64,000 nucleotides of DNA from assembly GCF_003994415.1 (NCBI RefSeq), contig NZ_CP034689.1, forward strand, positions 6,510,001 through 6,574,000, read 5' to 3'. Below are positions 25,236 to 33,932 of the stretch, piece after piece. The stretch is from Achromobacter spanius (GTDB lineage: Bacteria > Pseudomonadota > Gammaproteobacteria > Burkholderiales > Burkholderiaceae_B). The notes below the pieces were generated by a model. It was not told the origin of the DNA, searched no databases, and saw only the letters and a list, made by a program, of their open reading frames with translations. The position numbers and the translations under genes were made by a program. Position 1 is the stretch's first letter. Each line of letters opens with the position of its first letter.

Positions 25236-25721
25236 CTAACCCAGGCTGGCCAGGAACACCGCGCACAGCGCCTGCATGCCTTGGCGGTCGTCTTCGTCGA
25301 AGCGATCCGGCACGGGGCTGTCCACATCCCAGACCCCGATCAATTCGCCCTGATGCACCAGCGGCACCACGATTTCCGAACGCGACGCAGCGTCGCAGGC
25401 GATGTGGCCGGGGAAAGCATGCACGTCGGGCACCAACTGCGTCTGCCGTTGGCTGGCGGCCGCGCCGCACACACCGCGATTCAAGGGAATGCGCACGCAG
25501 GCCGGCTTGCCCTGGAAGGGTCCAAGAACCAGCTCGGTGCCATCAAAAAAATAAAAGCCCGCCCAGTTCAAATCGGGCAAGGCCTGGTAGGCCAGCGCGC
25601 TCAGGTTGGCGGCGTTGGCGATGCGGTCGGGCTCACCTTCCAGCAGCGCGCGGGCCTGCGCCACCAGTTCGGCGTACAGGGCGGACTTGGATTCGGCGAC
25701 GATAGGGGCGGCTTCGAACAT
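25236..25721 (-). CDS. msrC: Free methionine-(R)-sulfoxide reductase, GAF-domain type (161 aa)
   Basis: A single GAF domain enzyme that reduces free methionine-R-sulfoxide in the cytoplasm. The hallmarks are NWAGFYFFDGTELVLGPFQGKPAC, RGVCGAAA and HIACDAASRSEIVVPL, which contain the three conserved cysteines of the family, then GVWDVDSP. The size is typical. It has its own promoter region, shared with the divergent aminotransferase gene (158 bp between starts). Confidence 0.88.
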   Translation of the reverse strand: MFEAAPIVAESKSALYAELVAQARALLEGEPDRIANAANLSALAYQALPDLNWAGFYFFDGTELVLGPFQGKPACVRIPLNRGVCGAAASQRQTQLVPDVHAFPGHIACDAASRSEIVVPLVHQGELIGVWDVDSPVPDRFDEDDRQGMQALCAVFLASLG

Positions 25722-25879
25722 GGCGATAAATGTAACTGTACAGGCGGTTTTCGATGCAGGTGATTTTAGGGGTTCCGCGCGTTAAAGGGGCCGGGCTGCT
25801 ACCGTATGGGACAATACTTTTTTGTCGCAGTGCCTGTTACAAGCCTCTCCCTTTACCCTTCTTCTTCAAGAAGCAATCC

Positions 25880-27082
25880 ATGGACAAGCCTCTAGAACCT
25901 GCGTTTTCCTTTTCGGAACGCGCTCAGCAACTCACCAGCTCCGCCATCCGCGAGATCCTCAAGGTCACCGAGCGCCCCGAAGTCATTTCGTTCGCTGGCG
26001 GCCTGCCGGCGCCCGGCGGCTTCCCGGTAGAAGTGGTACGTGCTGCGTTCGACAAGGTACTGTCCACGAACGGTCGCGCTGCCCTGCAATACGGCCCCAC
26101 CGAAGGCTATGCGCCGCTGCGCCAATGGGTTGCCGACGACCTGAACCGCGCGGGCGCCAACGTCGCCGCCGACCAGATCCTGATCGTTTCGGGTTCGCAG
26201 CAGGCGCTGGACCTGCTGGGCAAAGTGCTGATCGACAAAGACAGCAAGGTGCTGGTCGAAGACCCCAGCTACCTGGGGGCGCTGCAATCGTTCAGCCTGT
26301 ATCAGCCGAAGTTCGTGCCGGTGCCCACCGACGAAGGCGGCCTGATCCCCGAAGCCATCACGCCCGAACTGGCTGACGGCGCGCGCTTCCTTTACGCGCT
26401 GCCCAACTTCCAGAACCCCACGGGCCGCACGCTGAACCTGGAACGCCGCATCGCGCTGGTCAAGCGCGCCGCCGAACTGAACCTGACCATCGTTGAAGAC
26501 GACCCCTACGGCGAGCTGCGCTACGCAGGCGAGCCGCAGCCGGGCCTGGTTGCACTGGCCGCCGAATACGGCGCCAACGTGGTGCGCCTGGGCACGTTCT
26601 CGAAGGTACTGGCCCCCGGCCTGCGCCTGGGCTACATCGCCGGCGCACGCTCGCTGATCAACAAGCTGGTGCAGGCCAAGCAAGCCACCGACCTGCACAC
26701 GCCCACGCTGACGCAGATGGCCGTGTACGAAATCGTCAAGGACGGCTTCCTGGAAGAGCACTTGCCCAATGTGCGCGAAATCTACCGCGCACAAGGCAGT
26801 TGCATGCTGGACGCCATCAAGCAGGAATTCCCGTCCACCGTCACCTGGACCAAGCCTGAAGGCGGCATGTTCATCTGGCTGACGTTGCCCGAACACATGG
26901 ACAGCACCAAGCTGCTGGAAAAAGCCATCGCGCAAAACGTGGCCTTCGTGCCGGGCGCGCCGTTCTACAGCGGCGCGGGCAAGCCGAACACGCTGCGCTT
27001 GAGCTTCGCCACCGTGCCGGAAGACAAGATCCGCACGGGCATCGCCATCCTGGGCAAGCTGCTCAAGGAATACACGGCCTGA
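25880..27082 (+). CDS. PLP-dependent aminotransferase, class I fold (LysN/2-aminoadipate type, 400 aa)
   Basis: A cytoplasmic fold-type I aminotransferase of the MocR/LysN-like subgroup. ISFAGGLPAPGGFPVE is near residue 36, QYGPTEGYAPLR near 73, YALPNFQNPTGRTL near 175, EDDPYGELRY near 210, and the PLP lysine is in LGTFSKVLAPGLRLGY. The ATG at 25880 begins the conserved region; the longer open frame upstream lacks family similarity. It ends in a strong terminator. The amino-group donor and acceptor are not decided by sequence. Confidence 0.85.
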   Translation: MDKPLEPAFSFSERAQQLTSSAIREILKVTERPEVISFAGGLPAPGGFPVEVVRAAFDKVLSTNGRAALQYGPTEGYAPLRQWVADDLNRAGANVAADQILIVSGSQQALDLLGKVLIDKDSKVLVEDPSYLGALQSFSLYQPKFVPVPTDEGGLIPEAITPELADGARFLYALPNFQNPTGRTLNLERRIALVKRAAELNLTIVEDDPYGELRYAGEPQPGLVALAAEYGANVVRLGTFSKVLAPGLRLGYIAGARSLINKLVQAKQATDLHTPTLTQMAVYEIVKDGFLEEHLPNVREIYRAQGSCMLDAIKQEFPSTVTWTKPEGGMFIWLTLPEHMDSTKLLEKAIAQNVAFVPGAPFYSGAGKPNTLRLSFATVPEDKIRTGIAILGKLLKEYTA

Positions 27083-27114
27083 AAAACGCCGGCTTGAACG
27101 TCGCTTGAACTTCC

Positions 27115-27145
27115 ACGGCCGGGCGCAATGCCCGGCCGTTGTTTT
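27115..27145 (+). terminator. Rho-independent terminator after the aminotransferase gene
   Basis: ACGGCCGGGC (27115-27124) and GCCCGGCCGT (27130-27139) form a perfect 10-bp stem with loop GCAAT, followed by TGTTTTATG. It ends about 30 bp before the ubiA start. Confidence 0.85.
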
Positions 27146-27177
27146 ATGCTGTCGGCTTTCCCGACCATTTTCTGACC

Positions 27178-28110
27178 GTGACAGTGAGCGCCTCGCAACA
27201 ATCTCCCGTCGATCTCAGCGACATCGTCTTCACCGACTGGGTCGAACGCTGGCTTCCGAAGTCGTGGCGGCCCTACGCTCGTCTGTGCCGCCTGGACCGG
27301 CCCATCGGCACGTGGCTGACGCTGCTGCCGGCCATCGCCGCGCTGGTTCAATCGGCGGGCGGGCTGCCCGACCTGCAACGGCTGGTCGTCTTTTCGCTGG
27401 GCGCGCTGCTGATGCGCGGCATCGGCTGCACCGTCAACGACATGTGCGACCGCAACTTCGACAAGCACGTCGAACGCACGCGCTTCCGTCCACTGACCAG
27501 CGGCCAGTTGTCGATGAAGAACGCCGTGTGGTTCCTGTTGGGCCAGTTGCTTGTTTGTGGATCGTTGCTTTTTTTCCTGAACGAAATGAGCCGCTGGCTG
27601 GCCCTGGCCGTGCTGCCTTTCGTCTTCATCTACCCGCTGTGCAAACGCGTCACGTACTGGCCGCAAGTGGTGCTGGGCATCTGCTTTAACTGGGGCATGC
27701 TGATGGCCTGGTCCGACACGCAGAACGTGGTGCCGCTGGCCGCCATCGCCATGTGGCTGGGCGCGGTGCTCTGGCAGGTGGGCTACGACAGCATCTACGC
27801 CTATGTCGACGTGCGCGATGACCGCAGCCTGGGCCTGCACTCCACCGCCATGCGCTTTGGCGACCAGGGCAAGCTGTGGATCGGCGGCTTCTACGCCGCC
27901 ACCGTGGTGCTGTGGGCCTGGGGCGGGTACGCCATGGGGCTGTCGTGGGCGTATCAGGTGGGCATGGCCGCCGTGGCGGTACATCTGGCGTGGCAGTTGA
28001 AGGTGTTCGACATCCAGCGCCCCGACCGCAACTTCATGCTGTTTCGCGCCAACCTGTGGCTGGGCGCGCTGCTGGTGGCGGCCGCGTTGGCGGGCACGCT
28101 GATCCGCTAG
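27178..28110 (+). CDS. ubiA: 4-hydroxybenzoate polyprenyltransferase (310 aa)
   Basis: An inner-membrane prenyltransferase that attaches the polyprenyl tail to 4-hydroxybenzoate in ubiquinone synthesis. The two Asp-rich prenyl-diphosphate motifs are NDMCDRNFDKHVERTR (near 80) and DVRDDRSLG (near 210). LDRPIGTWLTLLPA opens the first helix, and RPLTSG is also typical. A GTG at 27178 is chosen (next in-frame GTG at 27184); an earlier TTG at 27139 lies inside the terminator hairpin and is unlikely. No strong ribosome site is seen before the chosen start. Confidence 0.93.
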   Translation: MTVSASQQSPVDLSDIVFTDWVERWLPKSWRPYARLCRLDRPIGTWLTLLPAIAALVQSAGGLPDLQRLVVFSLGALLMRGIGCTVNDMCDRNFDKHVERTRFRPLTSGQLSMKNAVWFLLGQLLVCGSLLFFLNEMSRWLALAVLPFVFIYPLCKRVTYWPQVVLGICFNWGMLMAWSDTQNVVPLAAIAMWLGAVLWQVGYDSIYAYVDVRDDRSLGLHSTAMRFGDQGKLWIGGFYAATVVLWAWGGYAMGLSWAYQVGMAAVAVHLAWQLKVFDIQRPDRNFMLFRANLWLGALLVAAALAGTLIR

Positions 28111-28216
28111 GAAGGGCAAGGGGCGCATGAGCCGGCCGCGATTTGCCGCGCGCATTGCCGCCTGGGTCGGATCGCGCCATCATGGCGCTTGTCGAAACGA
28201 CTTACGGAGACACCGC

Positions 28217-28621
28217 ATGCCCTCTTTCGTGAAATCCCTGGCGACTGCCGCCGCCGCATTTGCCGTGTTCGGTGCAATGCCCGCGCAAGCCGCCACCGAT
28301 TGCTCAGCGCAGCGCGGTTGCGCGGCCAAGTTCTGCGAGATCGAAAACGACATCGCCGCCGCTCAGGCACAGAACAACACCCGCCGCGAAGCCGGCTTGA
28401 AAAAGGCATTGGCCGAAGCCCGGGCAAATTGCACGGACAGCCGCCTGCAATCGCAACGCGAAGCCGACGTGCGTGAGAAACAAGCCAAGGTGTCCGAACG
28501 CGAGCAAGAGCTGAAGGAAGCGCGCGCCAAGGGCAAACAAGACAAAATCGACAAGGCCCAGCGCAAACTGGAAGAAGCCCAGTCCGACTACAACGCCGCG
28601 CTGGTTGAGTTGAACCGCTGA
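28217..28621 (+). CDS. DUF1090 family periplasmic protein (134 aa)
   Basis: A small exported protein of unknown function. A signal peptide covers about residues 1-25, ending AMPAQAA. A Cys-containing segment follows (CSAQRGCAAKFCEIE). The C-terminal 80 residues are charged and heptad-like (EREQELKEARAKGKQDKIDK), fitting a long helical hairpin or coiled coil. This matches DUF1090 (YqjC-like) proteins. The ATG at 28217 has a GGAGA site upstream, and a strong terminator follows the stop. Confidence 0.85.
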   Translation: MPSFVKSLATAAAAFAVFGAMPAQAATDCSAQRGCAAKFCEIENDIAAAQAQNNTRREAGLKKALAEARANCTDSRLQSQREADVREKQAKVSEREQELKEARAKGKQDKIDKAQRKLEEAQSDYNAALVELNR

Positions 28622-28650
28622 GACGGTTCCGTCCTGTTTGGGCTCCATCC

Positions 28651-28680
28651 ACCCCGGGCATGCCCCGGGGTTTTGTTTTT
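28651..28680 (+). terminator. Rho-independent terminator after the DUF1090 gene
   Basis: ACCCCGGGCA and TGCCCCGGGG(T) form a GC-rich inverted repeat at 28651-28671, followed by TTTTGTTTTT. Confidence 0.9.
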
Positions 28681-28889
28681 GTCATCAGATGGAAATATCG
28701 CCATCTATGGTGACGATTGGCAAAATCTAAATCGATTAGTGCGGATTTTGGAAAGATGTTTTCAGAGAATAAGGGTTTATCCCAGGGGTCTTTGAGCACA
28801 GAATGCACTTCATCGGGACACAGCAAGCGAACCCTGGCAATGACGCCAGCGGTTCGAATCCCAAGCTCACAAGACACCGGAGGTCTGCT

Positions 28890-29282
28890 ATGAAAACCCT
28901 TGCTACCGCATTGATGCTGTCCATGTCCGTTCTGGCTGCCGGCGCGCAAGCCGCCGAAGCCGACCAAGGCCCGACCCGCGCACAGGTTCAGGCCGAACTG
29001 CAACAAGCCAAGGTTTCGGGCCAATACACGTTCGGCGAAGAAGGCTACCCCGCCCCCATCGCCCAGACGTCCAGCCTGACCTCGCAACAAGTCCAAGCTG
29101 AACTCGCGCAAGCCAAGAGCGCTGGCGAAGTCACCTTCGGCAACCTCGACTACCCGCCCGTCGCCGCTGCTGCACAAGCCACGTCGCTGAGCCGCTCGCA
29201 GGTCCAGTCGCAACTGGCCCAAGCCAAGGCAGAAGGCCTGGTCACCTTCGGCAATCTGGACTACCCCCCCATGGGCAGCTGA
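28890..29282 (+). CDS. DUF4148 repeat protein, exported (130 aa)
   Basis: A small periplasmic protein of unknown function. Signal peptide residues 1-22 end at AQA-AEA. Three repeats of about 35 residues follow, each of the form (T/S)xxQVQxEL-x2-AKxxG-x3-FGxxxYP; the last two end FGNLDYPP. A GGAGG ribosome site precedes the ATG. It is a distant relative of the three DUF4148 genes at 36530-37672 but lacks their upstream palindrome. The gene has its own terminator and stands alone. Confidence 0.85.
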   Translation: MKTLATALMLSMSVLAAGAQAAEADQGPTRAQVQAELQQAKVSGQYTFGEEGYPAPIAQTSSLTSQQVQAELAQAKSAGEVTFGNLDYPPVAAAAQATSLSRSQVQSQLAQAKAEGLVTFGNLDYPPMGS

Positions 29283-29320
29283 TCCACGGGCCTGCAAAGG
29301 CCGTGACAGCCCCATCGAAA

Positions 29321-29355
29321 GCCCCTCGGCAAACCGCCGAGGGGCTTTGTTTTTG
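29321..29355 (+). terminator. Rho-independent terminator after the DUF4148 gene
   Basis: GCCCCTCGGC (29321-29330) and GCCGAGGGGC (29336-29345) form a perfect 10-bp stem with loop AAACC, followed by TTTGTTTTTG. Confidence 0.92.
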
Positions 29356-29484
29356 ACGATTCGACAGCAAATTAAGTCATATCGGCGTTAACTTAAACCG
29401 TTACGACGGATTTGATTCTACAAATCGACAGCGCTCCCGAATAGGATGAGGCCACCCCATTCCTTTCCTTGCAGGAGCCGCACC

Positions 29485-30606
29485 ATGTCTACCTCAGCCA
29501 CTCGCCCCATCGTTTTGCTGGGCGCCGGAAAAATCGGTTTCGCCATTGCCCTGATGCTGGAACGCAGCGGCGACTACACCGTCCTGGTTGCCGATCAAGA
29601 CCCTGCCCGGCTGGCCGTTCTGGCCGAGCTGGGTTGTGAAACCCGCCAGATCAGCGACGACGCCTCGGTAGCGCGCTGCATCGAAGGCGCCTATGCCGTG
29701 GTCAACGCCCTGCCCTTTCATCGCGCCACCGCCGTCGCAAGCCTTTGCGCCCGCGCCGGCGTGCACTACTTCGACCTGACCGAAGACGTCGCCAGCACCC
29801 ATGCCATCCAGGCGTTGGCGGGCGATGTGCAAAGCGTGTTGATGCCGCAATGCGGCCTGGCCCCCGGCTTCATCGGCATCGTCGGCAACGCGCTGGCGCG
29901 CCGCTTCGATACCTTGCTAGACCTGCGCATGCGCGTGGGCGCGCTGCCGCGTTACCCCTCCAATAGCTTGCGCTACAACCTGACCTGGAGCACCGAGGGG
30001 CTGATCAACGAATACTGCAACCCTTGCGAGGCTATCGTTGATGGGCAACTGACCAGCGTGCCGGCGCTGGAAGGCTACGAAACATTCGCGCTGGATGGCG
30101 TCGAATACGAAGCCTTCAACACCTCTGGCGGGTTGGGGACCTTGCCGGCGACGCTGCTGGGCCGCGCCCGCAACGTCGACTACAAATCCGTGCGCTATCC
30201 CGGCCACTGCAACATCATGAAGTTGCTGCTCAACGACCTGCGCCTGCGCGATCGCCGCGATCTGCTCAAGGATATCTTCGAGTCCGCCATCCCCACCACC
30301 GAGCAGGACGTCATCGTCATCCAGGCCTCGGCATCGGGCCACCGCCACGGGCGGTTGGAAGAAGAGTCGTATCCGATCCGCGTGTTCGGCGCGGACGTGG
30401 ACGGCCATCGCCTAAGCGCCATCCAGTTGTCGACGGCGGCAGGCATTTGCGCGGCGCTGGATCTGGTGGCGCAAGGCGCCTTGCCGCAAAAGGGATTCGT
30501 GGGCCAGGAAGCGATTGATCTGGACGCCTTGCTGAACAACCGCTTCGGCCGTGTGTACGCCGGCAAACCGCTGGCGCTGGCTGGCTGCGCGACGGCCGAC
30601 CGCTAA
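29485..30606 (+). CDS. Saccharopine dehydrogenase family protein (373 aa)
   Basis: An NAD(P)-dependent dehydrogenase-like protein. The Rossmann loop is IVLLGAGKIGFAIALML (near residue 10), and VADQDPAR gives the acidic end of strand 2. YAVVNALPFHRAT and VHYFDLTED are family signatures, and MPQCGLAPGFIGIVGN marks the saccharopine-dehydrogenase catalytic domain. The ATG follows a GCAGGAG site. It is not next to lysine genes, so the true substrate may be another amino acid or imine. The glcC gene converges on it 45 bp downstream. Confidence 0.8.
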   Translation: MSTSATRPIVLLGAGKIGFAIALMLERSGDYTVLVADQDPARLAVLAELGCETRQISDDASVARCIEGAYAVVNALPFHRATAVASLCARAGVHYFDLTEDVASTHAIQALAGDVQSVLMPQCGLAPGFIGIVGNALARRFDTLLDLRMRVGALPRYPSNSLRYNLTWSTEGLINEYCNPCEAIVDGQLTSVPALEGYETFALDGVEYEAFNTSGGLGTLPATLLGRARNVDYKSVRYPGHCNIMKLLLNDLRLRDRRDLLKDIFESAIPTTEQDVIVIQASASGHRHGRLEEESYPIRVFGADVDGHRLSAIQLSTAAGICAALDLVAQGALPQKGFVGQEAIDLDALLNNRFGRVYAGKPLALAGCATADR

Positions 30607-30651
30607 GGGCCGCTGCCCATCGCGCGCGCACACACGCCCGCCCGCGCGGCG

Positions 30652-31416
30652 TTACGTCCAGCCTTCCAGACGTAGCGTCGCGCGCACCAACCGTTGTTCT
30701 TCCTGTTCGATATCCGACAAGCTCTGCCGCACGCTATCTACATGGTCCGCCGCGGCCTTGCGGGCCTGCTCTGGCTGGCGCCCCGTTACCGCGTGGAACA
30801 GGCGCGTGTGCTGGCGATCAATCTGCCGCTTTTCCGGCTCGCGGTGGTACAGATTGTTCACGCAGGCAAACACCGACCCCAGCAGCAGATCCGTCAGCGA
30901 TTGCAGCGTGTGCACCAGCACCGGGTTGTGCGATGCCTCGCAAATCGCCAGGTGGAAGGCGTGGTCCAGATGGGCGTGGGTGGCCGTATCGGTAGCCGCG
31001 CCTTGCGCCGCCACCATCTCGTCATAACGGCGGCGGATCATGATGAAATCTGCCTCGGTGCCGCGTATGGCAGCAAGCCGCGCGGACTCGGCTTCCAGCA
31101 ACGAACGCACTTCCAGCAAGTCGTAAAGCGTGCGCGGCTGCGAATTGAACAGATGCATCAAGGGCCCGGCGTCCACCTTTGAAATATGCGCCACGAACGA
31201 ACCCTTGCCTTGCGAGGTATGGATGATTTCGCGCGCGCGCAACAGCTTCAGCCCTTCGCGCAGCGCCGTGCGCGACACGCCCAGCTTTTCGGTCAAGCGG
31301 CGTTCGGACGGCAACGCCTGCCCCGCCTTGAGCACGCCATCCAGGATCAGGCGTTCGATTCTTTCAGCGACCTCGTCCGCCACCTGCCGGGGCTTTTCTT
31401 CTGTTTCCGCGTACAT
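30652..31416 (-). CDS. glcC: GntR/FadR-type regulator of glycolate/glyoxylate use, GlcC-like (254 aa)
   Basis: A DNA-binding repressor/activator. The winged helix lies at about residues 10-75 (LPSERRLTEKLGVSRTALREGL), followed by an FCD effector domain. Long stretches match my memory of E. coli GlcC: PRTLYDLLEVRSLLE, LDHAFHLAICEASHNPVL and VNNLYHREPEKRQIDRQH. It is divergent from glcB (malate synthase G), the GlcC target in E. coli, with a 239-bp spacer carrying two identical TGGTATGACCA sites. The effector is probably glycolate or a related acid. Confidence 0.88.
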   Translation of the reverse strand: MYAETEEKPRQVADEVAERIERLILDGVLKAGQALPSERRLTEKLGVSRTALREGLKLLRAREIIHTSQGKGSFVAHISKVDAGPLMHLFNSQPRTLYDLLEVRSLLEAESARLAAIRGTEADFIMIRRRYDEMVAAQGAATDTATHAHLDHAFHLAICEASHNPVLVHTLQSLTDLLLGSVFACVNNLYHREPEKRQIDRQHTRLFHAVTGRQPEQARKAAADHVDSVRQSLSDIEQEEQRLVRATLRLEGWT

Positions 31417-31432
31417 GCAATCTCCGCACCAG

Positions 31433-31443
31433 TGGTATGACCA
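31433..31443. promoter_or_regulatory. GlcC-type operator, copy 1
   Basis: TGGTATGACCA is a near-palindrome (TGGT-N3-ACCA), the form bound by FadR-subfamily GntR regulators. It is 17 bp upstream of the glcC start, suggesting autoregulation. Confidence 0.65.
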
Positions 31444-31540
31444 AGCCGAACGCTTGTTTTTGGCGAATTGGCGCACCGCCGTAAGTGGCTGATATAAAAC
31501 CATAAAAACAAGCGGCCTGTCTTCACGCGCGTAAACAAAC

Positions 31541-31551
31541 TGGTATGACCA
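31541..31551. promoter_or_regulatory. GlcC-type operator, copy 2
   Basis: The identical 11-mer TGGTATGACCA occurs 105 bp upstream of the glcB start, next to a second half-like AGCTGGT. It probably controls glcB. Confidence 0.65.
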
Positions 31552-31655
31552 GCTGGTTTTGATATAGACATTGCAGCGGGTGCGAACGATGATGTCAAAA
31601 CAGATTCGCCCGGCGCCCCGGCGCCGGCCAGCCCTACTTACCGCTAGAGACCCGC

Positions 31656-33827
31656 ATGACTCAACGCATCCAGCACCACGGCCTGCAAGTGGCGGCCAAT
31701 CTCAACCAATTCATCGAACAAGAAGCCTTGCCCGGCACCGGCCTGGATGCCGACGGCTTCTGGCAAGGCTTTGCGGCGCTGGTACACGACCTGGCGCCCA
31801 AGAACCGCGCGCTGCTGGCCGAACGCGACCGCCTGCAGGCCGAACTGGACACCTGGCACCGCGCCAACCCCGGCCCCATCGCCGATCCGGCGGCCTATCG
31901 CAAGTTCCTGGAAGGCATCGGCTACCTGCTGCCCCAGCCCGCCAGCGTGCAGGCCACCACCGACAACGTCGATACCGAAATCTCGCAGCAGGCCGGCCCG
32001 CAGTTGGTCGTGCCGATGTCGAATCCCCGCTATGCCTTGAACGCCGCCAACGCGCGCTGGGGCAGCCTGTACGACGCCCTCTACGGCACCGACGCCATTC
32101 CCGCCACCCCGGGCGATACCGGCAAGGGCTACAACCCCGAGCGCGGCGCCGCCGTCATTGCGCGCGCGCGCAGCTTCCTTGATACCGCCGCCCCGCTGGC
32201 CAACGGTTCGCACGCCGACGCGCAAAGCTACACCGTTGAAGGCGACCAACTGCGCGTGGCCTTGGCCAAGGGCGTGGTCACCGGGCTGAAGTTCGGCTCG
32301 CAATTCGCCGGCTACCAAGGCGAGGCGTCCGCCCCCACGGCCATCCTGTTGAAGAACAACGGCCTGCACTTCGAAATCCAGATCGACCGCGCCAACCCCA
32401 TCGGCAGCACCGACGCCGCCGGCGTCAAAGACGTGCTGGTCGAAGCCGCGCTGACCACCATCATGGATTGCGAAGACTCGGTCGCCGCCGTCGATGCCGA
32501 CGACAAGGTCCATATCTACCGCAATTGGCTCGGCCTGATGAAGGGCGACCTGACCGAAGACGTCACCAAGGGCGGCAAGACCTTTACCCGCAAGCTGAAC
32601 GCCGACCGCCAGTACACGCGCCCGGACGGCGGCGCACTGACCCTGCATGGCCGTTCGCTGATGTTCGTGCGCAACGTGGGCCACTTGATGACCAACCCCG
32701 CCGTGCTCGACCGCGACGGCCAGGAAATCCCGGAGGGCATTCTGGATGCCGTGGTTACCAGCCTGGCCGCTTTGCACGACCGCACCGCCAAGCTGAATTC
32801 GCGCACGGGATCCGTCTACATCGTGAAGCCCAAGATGCACGGCCCCGATGAAGCCGCCTTCGCCAGCGAACTCTTCGACCGCGTGGAAGACCTGATCAAG
32901 GTGCCGCGCAACACGCTGAAGATGGGCATCATGGACGAAGAGCGCCGCACCAGCATCAACCTCAAGGCCTGCATCGGCGCGGCTGCCTCGCGCGTTGCCT
33001 TCATCAACACGGGCTTTCTGGACCGCACCGGCGACGAAATGCACTCCAGCATGGAAGCCGGCCCGATGCTGCGCAAGGGCGACATGAAGTCCACCGCCTG
33101 GATCACGGCCTACGAACGCAACAACGTGCTGGTTGGCCTGGACACCGGCCTGCGCGGCCGCGCCCAGATCGGCAAGGGCATGTGGGCCATGCCCGACCTG
33201 ATGGCCGCCATGCTGGAACAGAAAATCGCGCACCCGAAGGCGGGCGCCAATACCGCCTGGGTGCCCTCGCCCACCGCCGCCACGCTGCACGCGCTGCACT
33301 ATCACCAGATCGACGTGCAAGCGGTACAGAAGGAACTTGAGCGCACCAAGCTGGATAGCGTGCGCGACGACCTGCTGAACGGCCTGTTGACCGTGCCGGT
33401 TGGCGATCCGTCCAAGTGGTCCGCCACGGACATCCAGCAGGAGTTGGACAACAACGTGCAGGGCATCCTGGGTTACGTGGTGCGCTGGATCGACCAGGGC
33501 GTGGGCTGCTCCAAGGTGCCGGACATCCACAACGTGGGCCTGATGGAAGACCGCGCCACGCTGCGCATCTCCAGCCAGCACATCGCCAATTGGCTGCGCC
33601 ATGGCGTGACCAACAAGGAACAGGTCATGGAGACCTTCAAGCGCATGGCCAAGGTGGTGGACGGCCAGAATGCGGGCGATGCACTCTACCGGCCGATGGC
33701 AGGCAATTTCGATACGTCCCTGGCCTTCAAGGCGGCATGCGCCCTGGTGTTTGAAGGTCTGACGCAGCCTAACGGCTATACCGAACCCTTGTTGCACAAG
33801 TATCGTCTGCAGTTCAAGGCGGCCTGA
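31656..33827 (+). CDS. glcB: Malate synthase G (723 aa)
   Basis: A cytoplasmic TIM-barrel enzyme that condenses glyoxylate with acetyl-CoA to malate. The monomeric G form is shown by the 723-residue length and the inserted domains. Recognised segments are NARWGSLYDALYGTD, TIMDCEDSVAAVDA (metal Glu/Asp), GRSLMFVRNVGHLM, KPKMHGPDE, MGIMDEERRTSINLKACI and NTAWVPSPTAATLHALHYH. The ATG at 31656 matches the family N-terminus. A terminator follows. glcC with its two operators lies upstream on the other strand. Confidence 0.97.
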   Translation: MTQRIQHHGLQVAANLNQFIEQEALPGTGLDADGFWQGFAALVHDLAPKNRALLAERDRLQAELDTWHRANPGPIADPAAYRKFLEGIGYLLPQPASVQATTDNVDTEISQQAGPQLVVPMSNPRYALNAANARWGSLYDALYGTDAIPATPGDTGKGYNPERGAAVIARARSFLDTAAPLANGSHADAQSYTVEGDQLRVALAKGVVTGLKFGSQFAGYQGEASAPTAILLKNNGLHFEIQIDRANPIGSTDAAGVKDVLVEAALTTIMDCEDSVAAVDADDKVHIYRNWLGLMKGDLTEDVTKGGKTFTRKLNADRQYTRPDGGALTLHGRSLMFVRNVGHLMTNPAVLDRDGQEIPEGILDAVVTSLAALHDRTAKLNSRTGSVYIVKPKMHGPDEAAFASELFDRVEDLIKVPRNTLKMGIMDEERRTSINLKACIGAAASRVAFINTGFLDRTGDEMHSSMEAGPMLRKGDMKSTAWITAYERNNVLVGLDTGLRGRAQIGKGMWAMPDLMAAMLEQKIAHPKAGANTAWVPSPTAATLHALHYHQIDVQAVQKELERTKLDSVRDDLLNGLLTVPVGDPSKWSATDIQQELDNNVQGILGYVVRWIDQGVGCSKVPDIHNVGLMEDRATLRISSQHIANWLRHGVTNKEQVMETFKRMAKVVDGQNAGDALYRPMAGNFDTSLAFKAACALVFEGLTQPNGYTEPLLHKYRLQFKAA

Positions 33828-33849
33828 TCGCCATTCGCGCGACACGCAA

Positions 33850-33880
33850 ACCGGGCAGCCTTGGCTGCCCGGTTTTTATT
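33850..33880 (+). terminator. Rho-independent terminator after glcB
   Basis: ACCGGGCAGCC and GGCTGCCCGGT form an 11-bp stem (33850-33872) around TT, followed by TTTTATTG. Confidence 0.92.
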
Positions 33881-33902
33881 GTCATCGAAAAACTCCTTAT
33901 TA

Positions 33903-33924
33903 ATTTCGCACGATCGTGCTAAAT
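33903..33924. promoter_or_regulatory. Palindromic operator before tetR (33933)
   Basis: The arms ATTTCGCACG and CGTGCTAAAT flank AT, with one mismatch. The site is 8 bp before the TetR start codon, so it likely mediates autorepression. An almost identical site is at 34608-34629. Confidence 0.75.
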
Positions 33925-33932
33925 TCTGCCGC

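Noticed and set aside
25085..25705. 206-aa plus-strand frame opposite the fRMsr gene
   Set aside because: Mostly antisense of the motif-complete GAF-domain reductase; Arg/Pro/Ala-rich with no family likeness.
31644..33845. 733-aa minus-strand open frame opposite glcB
   Set aside because: It mirrors malate synthase G almost exactly and has no recognisable motif. Such long antisense frames are expected in GC-rich coding DNA.
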